NCBI GenBank assembly: GCA_964615375.1
Contig: CAZTOW010000047.1
Span: 13,055 to 77,054 of the forward strand
Length of the DNA stretch: 64,000 bases
Direction: 5' to 3'
From: CAZKWG01 sp964615375
GTDB taxonomy: Bacteria > Myxococcota_A > UBA796 > CAZKWG01
The position numbers and the translations under genes were made by a program. This document shows, one piece after another, positions 16,009 to 23,800 of this stretch (the first letter of the stretch is position 1; each line of letters opens with the position of its first letter). The notes beneath the pieces are model-generated. The model was not told the DNA's origin. It ran no database searches and worked only from the letters and a program-made list of their open reading frames with translations.

Positions 16009-18780
16009 ATGGGCTGGCTGATACAGGCGCGAGAAGAGATGGACTACACGAGCGACCGCAAGCTGGCCGAGCACCTGCTCGCGCAGCCTGGGCGCCCGGG
16101 GGAGCTGACGCTGCCGAATCTCGCCAACCAGCTCGGCAAGCTCGACAAGGGTGACGCGGCGTGGTGGCTCGCGACCGGGGAACCCTGGCTCCCACTGCTG
16201 GCCGAGGCCCTCGGGTTCGACGTCGATGAGCTGCGCGGGCGCATCCACCGGCAGGTCCACCCGCCCGACGCGACCGAGGGTGGAGAGGAGCGCCTGGTCC
16301 AGCTGGGGTGGCTGCGCGCCCTGGATCTCGCCGTCGAGCCGCTGCCGCCGGGGCTGCCCTGGCCGTTGAGCCCGCTGCTCGGGGCTGATGTGCGCCGCGT
16401 CTGGTGGACCGCGGGCCCGGGCGCTGGCAAGACCCTGCTCGGCCGCTGGCTGGCCCTGAACCTCCGGTGGATCTTTGTCAGCGCTCCGACCTGGCGCGAG
16501 GCGCTCTCCCGGCTTCCGAGGTCGGGACGGGTCTACGTCGAGCTGCAGCAGCCCAGTGAGGAGCCCTGCCGACCGGAAGACGCGCCCGAGGGCCTGGATC
16601 TGTGGGTGGCGGCGCCCTTCAGGCCCGGACTGCCCACAGCTCCAACGGACGACGATGGCGAGGATCGCCAGCCAGCCGCGCCGACCTGGACCGAGATCCA
16701 CAGCCCGCCGCTGCGCGAATGGATCGACGCGCTGCTCGCGTGGGTCGAGCCGCGCGTCAAGCCGGGCGGTCGCTACGACGCCGAGGAGGTGGTCGCGCTG
16801 CTCCGCACGCTCCCGCTGGAGGAGCTGTTCGAAAGTCCGGGTGACCTGCTCGAACTCCTCGCGCTGACCGATGAGCTCGGGGCTCGCGCCCTACAGGACG
16901 AAGACAGCTTCGAAGCAGGAAAGCTGATCCGTTTGTGGCTCCGGTTGGCCCTGAGCCGCGCCGAGGTCACCCCACTGGCTTCCCTGTTGAAGCGCCACGG
17001 CGACGGCCTCCTGGTCGATCTCGTCCGCGAGCGTCTGCGACATGGCCTCCCTACGAGCCTGAGCGAGGCCGGCTGGGCTGCGCTGGTACCGAATGAGATC
17101 GCCCCAGAGCTCGATCGCGAGCAACTGGCTGCGCTCCTCGACCAGGCCACACCGGACTCCCTGGCCAGGGCGAGGGCCCTGGTCAAGCCGGGGGCCAGAG
17201 AGGTGATCGCGGCCCTCAAAGCCGTCCGTGCGCTCATCCGCGACCCGCTGGGAGGCTGGCACATTCGTCCAGCCTGGCTGGCGAACCTCGCGCAGGGTGC
17301 CGCGGTCGAGGCGCTGTGTGAGGAGGGGCCCGAGGGTCTGGGCGCCCTGCTGCTCTACCCCCCGACCTCGGCCCAGGGCTTGTCGGCGCTTCTGGAGCGG
17401 ACGGCAGCAGGTGATCTCGAATCAGTGCGCGCCTGCGTGAGGGACGTGAACCGAGCCTCACCCGAGCGCCTCGCCGCGCTCGAAGGGGCGTTTCGGGTCC
17501 TGGGCCACCGACTTCTGCTCGGGGATTCGCTGCCAATTGAGCTGCTGGCCCAGGCTTGGGCGGCGCAGATGGAGCACATCGCAGAGCGCTATCTGAACTT
17601 CCCGCCGCTCCCGATCATCCAGGTCGCGCAGGCGGAGCGCGCGGCGTTGACCGGCCAGGGCGCCTGGCTGCGCGCGGCGCTGGCGATCAGCTCGCGGCTT
17701 CAGGAGCAGGGGGAGGTCCCCGCTGCGGGTCCGCTCAATCCCTGGACGGGCATCCCCACCAACCAGAACGAGCGCGAGGCGTACAAGCAAAGCCTGGACC
17801 GGGCTCTGAGTGACACCTACGCGGACCGAAGAGACGAGCCTCAGGGTCATGAGATCGCGTGGGCCTGCGCTCGGCTTGGCGTGGAGCTGTACGATCGCCT
17901 GGGACCTCAGACCGATGTTCACCTGCTCCTGCATGCCGTAGCGCCGACCCTGCTCGTGCGGCTGGCCCGCGATGGCGCGCAGGAGATCCCGGGAGGCCCC
18001 CTTTGGGAGGCGATGAGCCTCCCTCGGGGCCTCAGACCGATCGAGCAGGCCTGTGAGGCCGAGGGGGTGCCCATCACCGTGGTGCTCGACTGGCTCTGGA
18101 CGGTCTGGTCGTCGCCCGCGGGCACTGGACCCCAGGGCTGGCCACCCTTCACCTGGAGCTCCCGCGACCTCAAAGACCCGAAGCTGAGGGCGCAGATCGA
18201 GCGCCTCTGGCGGTGCCTGCCCGACCAAGCGGTCACCGACGCAGTCATCCAGCACATCGGCTACAGGCCGGTCGTCTGGCCCTGGTTGCCTGTGTGCTTC
18301 TGGTCGGCATGGGTGCGTGCCCGTCTGGAGCGCCCGCACGCCTGGCACACGGGGGAGCAGCTCTGGGACCACGTCCCGCTCCCACTGCTCATGGAGACGC
18401 TGCGCACAGCGCCCCTCCCAGCCCACATGCTCCCGGCCTTTGGCGCAGGATGGAGGCGCGCACCAGCCGCGCTGCTCGCCATGGTCGATGATCTCGCCAC
18501 CGAGCCCGAGCGTCCGCTCATGGGTGGCACCAATCTCGTGTTGGAGTTGATACACACGGGCCTCGCCCACAGCTCGGAGGCGCTCGTTGAGCTGGCTGAG
18601 CGCTGGTGGCGCGCCCCGCAGGCGCATCCCGGCGTTGGCTCAGGGCTCAAGCGGTGGCTGCTGCGCGCGGTGGAGCAGCGCGTGCCCGGGTGGCGCCGCG
18701 CGTTCTCGCTGCTCATCGAGGATCGACCCGCATCCCCAGGCGACGAGGAGCGTCTACCCACCCCGCGATCCCGCGCATGA
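16009..18780 (+). CDS. XRE-like HTH plus STAND/NACHT-like P-loop NTPase
   Basis: 923 aa from the ATG at 16009. The N-terminus (about 1-80) looks like a helix-turn-helix (DRKLAEHLLAQ, LPNLANQLGKLDKG, LAEALGFDVDELRGRI). A clear Walker A GPGAGKT lies at 136-142 (VWWTAGPGAGKTLLGRWLAL). The remaining 700 or more residues are leucine/tryptophan-rich helices without a motif I recognise, as in sensor arms of STAND-type immune NTPases. It lies downstream of the SNF2 and Hsp70-like genes on the same strand, separated by a 466-bp gap that holds the opposing DUF2325-like gene. Its 3' end overlaps the convergent OLD-like gene by 68 bases. The upstream frame to 15676 is open but lacks a convincing start. 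Confidence 0.65.
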   Translation: MGWLIQAREEMDYTSDRKLAEHLLAQPGRPGELTLPNLANQLGKLDKGDAAWWLATGEPWLPLLAEALGFDVDELRGRIHRQVHPPDATEGGEERLVQLGWLRALDLAVEPLPPGLPWPLSPLLGADVRRVWWTAGPGAGKTLLGRWLALNLRWIFVSAPTWREALSRLPRSGRVYVELQQPSEEPCRPEDAPEGLDLWVAAPFRPGLPTAPTDDDGEDRQPAAPTWTEIHSPPLREWIDALLAWVEPRVKPGGRYDAEEVVALLRTLPLEELFESPGDLLELLALTDELGARALQDEDSFEAGKLIRLWLRLALSRAEVTPLASLLKRHGDGLLVDLVRERLRHGLPTSLSEAGWAALVPNEIAPELDREQLAALLDQATPDSLARARALVKPGAREVIAALKAVRALIRDPLGGWHIRPAWLANLAQGAAVEALCEEGPEGLGALLLYPPTSAQGLSALLERTAAGDLESVRACVRDVNRASPERLAALEGAFRVLGHRLLLGDSLPIELLAQAWAAQMEHIAERYLNFPPLPIIQVAQAERAALTGQGAWLRAALAISSRLQEQGEVPAAGPLNPWTGIPTNQNEREAYKQSLDRALSDTYADRRDEPQGHEIAWACARLGVELYDRLGPQTDVHLLLHAVAPTLLVRLARDGAQEIPGGPLWEAMSLPRGLRPIEQACEAEGVPITVVLDWLWTVWSSPAGTGPQGWPPFTWSSRDLKDPKLRAQIERLWRCLPDQAVTDAVIQHIGYRPVVWPWLPVCFWSAWVRARLERPHAWHTGEQLWDHVPLPLLMETLRTAPLPAHMLPAFGAGWRRAPAALLAMVDDLATEPERPLMGGTNLVLELIHTGLAHSSEALVELAERWWRAPQAHPGVGSGLKRWLLRAVEQRVPGWRRAFSLLIEDRPASPGDEERLPTPRSRA

Positions 18781-20848
18781 AGTCCCACACGCCGCCCGCC
18801 TCGGGTTGGCGGTACCCTGGACCTGCCGGATCCAAGCCGAGCCAGTGAAAGGCTCGCTCGACCCAGGTCTTCTTGGGCTCGCGCGGGACGTCCGGGGTCA
18901 ACCAGTCTTCGACCGTGCCCACGGGCGCGACGAACACGCCATATCGAGCCATCTCTCTGACGATCTCGTCCACGCGCGCGGGGTCAGCGGCGCCGTCGGG
19001 ACGCAGCGCGGCGAGCGTCTGGCGCCAGGACGAGGCCACTGCCTGGGGCACGCCGGCCGCGAGGAGCAGCGCGGTCGCGGTGGTGTCGGTCGCGAACAGC
19101 ACGTCCCTGTCCACCACCGGCACCGCAGGTACCCCCATCTGGCGAAGCGGTCCCACCAACAGGTGCTCCGTCTGCCAGTTCTGGAGGTTCAGGAAGGTCC
19201 AACCCTCCGCGCGGCGCGGCAGCCGACCTGGTCCGTCGTGCTCGTTCAGCCGTTCGAAAATCTCCTGGTAGAATGCGCGATCCGAGTCACCTTCCCCGAT
19301 GACGACCGCCTCCGTGAACAGCCCGGCCAGCGCTGCGACGCTGCGCATCCGCGGATCCGTCGTAAACGAGCGCAAGGCACGGTTGTCGAGCAGCCAGGCC
19401 CGACCTTCGCCGTGTCGGTAGCTGAGCCGCACGACGCGGGCGTCCGTGTCGGCGACGACGCAGCCGGCCAGCAGGTCGGGGCTATGGGTGGCGATGAAGA
19501 GCTGGATCTCCCTTCGGCGCGCGAGGTCTGCGAGCTGACGACCGAGGATGCGCGCGAGCGACGGATGCAGGAACGCCTCCGGCTCGTCGATGAAGACGAG
19601 GCGGGCGTTCGACGTCAGGATCGCGGCCAGGATCCCGATGTAGGCGTGGATGCCGTCGGATCGCTCGGCGAGCAGCTCGGCCGCCTTGAGAAAGGCGTCG
19701 CTCTCACCATCGCGACGCTGCTCCAGGCCAGGACCTGGCTCGACTTTGGACAGCCGTAGATGCACATGCGGTGCGTCGGTGACCATGTCCACGACGAGCC
19801 ACTGTCCGAGCGCGTCGTGCACGTTGGCGCGGAGCTGCTGCCGCAGATCCTCGTTGTCGAGCAGAACAGAGACGGCATGGTCGCGCAGATCGGCGTCGTA
19901 CCCGCGTTGGCGGACGGATGCGGTGATTTCCAGGCGCTTCAGACCGTCCAGATAGAGGACGGACCGGCGCAGTGGTTCGGGCGCCTGTCGATGGCCCCAG
20001 GATCGCTCTTCGTACCTGCGCTCCAGCTCGGCGCGAAGCTCTGCCCAACGGTGCGGCTCCAAGGCCCACGGGCTCAGGGAGGCAAGGCGTCCAAGCCGGG
20101 CGGCATCCGGTGGGAGCATGGAGGCTGGATCGGCGATGACATCTGGTGGGAGCTGCTGCGTCAACGTGGCGCCGAAGGACTGCATGGTGTTCTGAACGTG
20201 GTCACCCAGGCGAAGCGGCCCCATCGAGCGCAACGCCGTGAGGTCGAGCCCTGGCAGGTCGAGGATTCGCAGGCCGCGCTCGATCATGCATCGCAGCAGC
20301 TCCTCGGCCCAGGGAGCGACCACCTGGTCCTTGCCCTCACCGAGCAGCGCCACGATGCTCGTCACGAATGTCATGTCGCGCCGCCATTTCTCGCTGTTCA
20401 AGAGGCTGACCAGCCCAGGAGGCATCTGTGCCGCCAGCGGCGACTGCGCCAGCTCTCGAGCGAGCCAGTCTACCAACGCGCGCGCTGCCTCTTCCCGCTC
20501 CCCCAGCGTCCGGATCATCTCTCGCCACGGCAGGTGCCGCAGCGCGTCGTGGACCTCATCACCCCTGTTCAGGCAGCGATCCTTGACCTCGTCCGCGAGC
20601 TGATCTTCAGCCTCCTGGCCGTAGTCCACGCGACGCACGAGCCTTCCTGGCAACCACTCCGACCGGTGGTTGCTGTATCCGCGCGGCTCGACCCCCGACA
20701 GCTCCCGCAACATCAGGCTCTTACCCGCGTTGTTCGGCCCGATGAACACGTTCATTCGCCCGCTGGTGAACGCCAGCCCACCATCAGGCCCCGGCCCCGA
20801 CGGCCCACAGGTCAGCGCAATCTCGGCAAAGAACGGATCTCTCGCCAT
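18713..20848 (-). CDS. OLD-like AAA ATPase with TOPRIM nuclease domain
   Basis: 711 aa. The N-terminal ABC/AAA ATPase has Walker A GPNNAGKS at 37-44 (RMNVFIGPNNAGKS). The C-loop region, Walker B (RLVFIDEPEAFLHP) and switch histidine (FIATHSPDLL) lie around 415-470. A TOPRIM-type domain follows (about 530-640; TEAVVIGEGDSDRAFYQEIF with the catalytic glutamate, and VPVVDRDVLF). This is the overcoming-lysogenisation-defect architecture seen in Gabija GajA-like and class 1 OLD nucleases. It is the last gene of the eight-gene operon, with its ATG in TGATG overlap with the helicase stop. It probably cuts invader DNA or senses DNA ends. Confidence 0.85.
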   Translation of the reverse strand: MARDPFFAEIALTCGPSGPGPDGGLAFTSGRMNVFIGPNNAGKSLMLRELSGVEPRGYSNHRSEWLPGRLVRRVDYGQEAEDQLADEVKDRCLNRGDEVHDALRHLPWREMIRTLGEREEAARALVDWLARELAQSPLAAQMPPGLVSLLNSEKWRRDMTFVTSIVALLGEGKDQVVAPWAEELLRCMIERGLRILDLPGLDLTALRSMGPLRLGDHVQNTMQSFGATLTQQLPPDVIADPASMLPPDAARLGRLASLSPWALEPHRWAELRAELERRYEERSWGHRQAPEPLRRSVLYLDGLKRLEITASVRQRGYDADLRDHAVSVLLDNEDLRQQLRANVHDALGQWLVVDMVTDAPHVHLRLSKVEPGPGLEQRRDGESDAFLKAAELLAERSDGIHAYIGILAAILTSNARLVFIDEPEAFLHPSLARILGRQLADLARRREIQLFIATHSPDLLAGCVVADTDARVVRLSYRHGEGRAWLLDNRALRSFTTDPRMRSVAALAGLFTEAVVIGEGDSDRAFYQEIFERLNEHDGPGRLPRRAEGWTFLNLQNWQTEHLLVGPLRQMGVPAVPVVDRDVLFATDTTATALLLAAGVPQAVASSWRQTLAALRPDGAADPARVDEIVREMARYGVFVAPVGTVEDWLTPDVPREPKKTWVERAFHWLGLDPAGPGYRQPEAGGVWDFMRGIAGWVDAPRRLGMRVDPR

Positions 20849-23800
20849 CAGCCCTCCACCTCGACCACGTCCACGAAGCGCGCGATGGCCTCCAGCTCTG
20901 ATCCCTCGTCCACCGGGATCGGCTGATGCCGCGGATCGGAGCTGATCGGCGCCAGCTCCGCCCTATTTAAATTTAGTTCAAAACGTTTAAATGTAAACCG
21001 CCCCAGCTCCGGGTCCGCGCCAGCCGGCGCGCGCACGACCAGCAGCTCACCGGGTGCCGGCCCGGACGCATGGGCATCGCGCAGGTCATCCCACAGGCAC
21101 CAGGCGCCGTCTGGCGCCACACGATCCATCGAGGTGCCGACGATCCGGGCCACGAAGCGCCTCCAGGGACGCCGCAGCGACTCCGGCAGCAGGACGTGAT
21201 CGATGGCCTCGGGCACCTGCCCCTCGGAGAGCTGGCCCGCGGCGATGCGCAGGTCCACGACAGCGATGGCTCCAGGCGTCTCGGGCGCCGTGCGGATCAG
21301 ACGGAGGCGCGGTCTCGCCGCCGCCGCCTGACTGGGAGCCGGCACGCCGCCCGCCCGCTCAAACCAGGAGTTGTCGTCCCGGACCGCCCTCTGCTTCTCT
21401 TTCCCCACCAGCAGCAGCGCGATCTTCGCGATAGTGCGCACGATCAACGGCCGGTCGTCGAGATCGTGCGAGCGCAGCTCGAACACCTCGTAGCCCAGGC
21501 TCCGCAGCCGCTCGCGCAGGAATCGGTCCTTCGCCGCCTGATCGTCATTGCCATGGATGTGGGCGGACATGCCGTCCACGTACACGCACACCCCGGGCTC
21601 CTCGTCCTCGCCGGCATAGTAGAAGTCAGGGATGGTGCGCCCCCAGCCGGGCCCCAGGTCGAGGGGGTGCTGGCAGAGCGGATCGGGCAGGCCCGCCTCG
21701 ACCAGGAAGCGCCGGAATCGCGTCTCGATGGGCGTCTGCGGCTGGCCGGTCGTCGATTGCGTCCGGGGCAGGTGCTCCGGCAACGGGGTGGACGAGCCCA
21801 GCGGGCCTGCCAGCACCCCCAGCACCTCAGCCGCCTTGTGCCGGTTCAACCAGCGGTGGTAGAAGCGGTTGCGGTAGGTCTGGAGGCAGTCGATACAGCT
21901 CGCCTCGCAGGCGCCAGGGCAGCCATGCAGCAGGTCGAGCGCGGCGCAGCGGACCTCGTCCCAGCGCGCCGTGAGCTGCTCCAACAGTCCCGAGCCGCCG
22001 GGCATGGGGTCGTAGAGCATGACGTCGGCCTTGTCTTCGCCGGGGTGGCCGAGGGCCAGGAGTTGCAGATCCTCGACCTCCATGTCCAGCACACGCGCGG
22101 CCCCCATGCGGATGGCCTCGATGACGCTGAAGCCCAGGGTGCGATCCTCCGCGTCGTGCAGGCCGAGCACGTCGACGTCCACGTCGCAGTAGAAGCCGGT
22201 GGGCTGGACGATGTGTCCGCAGCGGGTCAGGTGGCTCTTCTCGAAGTCTTCCCTCGCCTTTCGCGAGGCGTAGGGCGAGAGCGACTGGCCGCAGGCCAGG
22301 CAGAGCGGGAAGCCCAGGCGGGCCTGCTCGACCTCGCTGCGCGGACCGACGTTGACCAGCCGCAGGTGCACGCCGCGGCGAAAACGAAGATCGAGGCCCG
22401 ACCAGGACCAGGAGGCGCCGCCGCGGTGGTAGCCCCGGTCGTTGCCGTAGGTGGCCACGGGCATCTGGAAGCGGAACTCTTCTTCATCCGAGATCTGCGA
22501 CTGGGACGGCAGGATCGCGTCGCAGACCGGCACGGCCCGGATCTCCTGCTCGCCGAGCATGGCGGTGGCGCCGTTCACGCCGATCTCCTGAACCACCTGC
22601 TGCGCCGTGACCACGCGGAAGCGCAGCGTGTCGTCCGCCGTGAGCTGGAAGCGCCGGGGCACAAAGCGGAAACCGTTGGCGTAGATGGCGTTTCCGGGGA
22701 CGAATTCACGCAGCGCGAGGATAGGAGGGCGGGCCAGCTCGAAGTCGTCCAGGCCCTCCGTGAGCCGCGGCGGCTCGGCCAGGCCCACGATGCTGCCCAC
22801 GTCCAGGCCGTAGCCGGGCAGGAAGCCCTCGCGGGCCAGGGCGCCCATGGTCTCCGAGTCGTCCTGACCGCCCTGGGCGGAGGATCGCGTGCGCCGCGCC
22901 GTGCCCTTGAGGCGAGCGATCACCTGCTGGCAGCGGCGACGCTGGGCCTGGTCCTCGGCGTCGAGCACGCCCTTGGTGGCCTCGACGGTCGCCAGCTTCG
23001 CGAGCTGGTCGCGCGCCCAGTCCAGGCGACGCTTCAGGCGGCCGATGACCTCGGCGAGCGCGTCCGCCATGCCGTCCACCATGCGCGCCAGCGCGTCTTC
23101 GGTCACGGCGGCCGCGTCCTCCGCGGGCCAGGAGGCCAGGAAGGCCCGGCGCACCTCGGCCAGCACGCTGGCGCGATGGCGGGCGATGAGCGCTCCGAGC
23201 GGCCCCACGTCCAGGGCCTTCGCCATGACCGCGCCGTCGGGCGTGAACAGGTAGGGACCCAGCATCGGGGGGAGACAGCGCTGAAGCACCTCGCCGATCT
23301 CCGCGCGCTCAACCTCTGTGCCCCGCCGCGCCAGGGCGTGCAGCGCCGTCAGCACGGTCGCGTGCACGTGCTTGCGGATCATCAGCTCGTTCTTCAGGTT
23401 GAAGCGCGGCGGCTCCACCGCGCCCGAGAGCAGCTTGAGCGGATCGCGGAAGTACGCCTGATCGAAGCCCGTGGCCTGGGCGTAGGTCAGGTCCACGGCC
23501 ATGCGATGCCGACGCCCTGCCCGACCGGCGCGCTGCCAGTAGTTCGCTGCGGTCGGCGGCACGTTACGCATCAGCACCGCGTCCAGCGCGCCGATATCCA
23601 CCCCGAGCTCTAGCGTCGGCGTGCAGACCAGGGTGTTGACCTGCTCACCCTCGCCCTTGAAATGGTTCTCGTAGCGCTCGCGCAGCGCGGTGGGCACCTG
23701 GGCCGAGTGCTCGGCGGCGCGCAGCATCTTGTAGTCGCCGTCCAGCAGGCGCAGGTCGAAGTTGTCTGGGTCCTCGAGCTCCCAGGCCAGGTCCCCGCCG

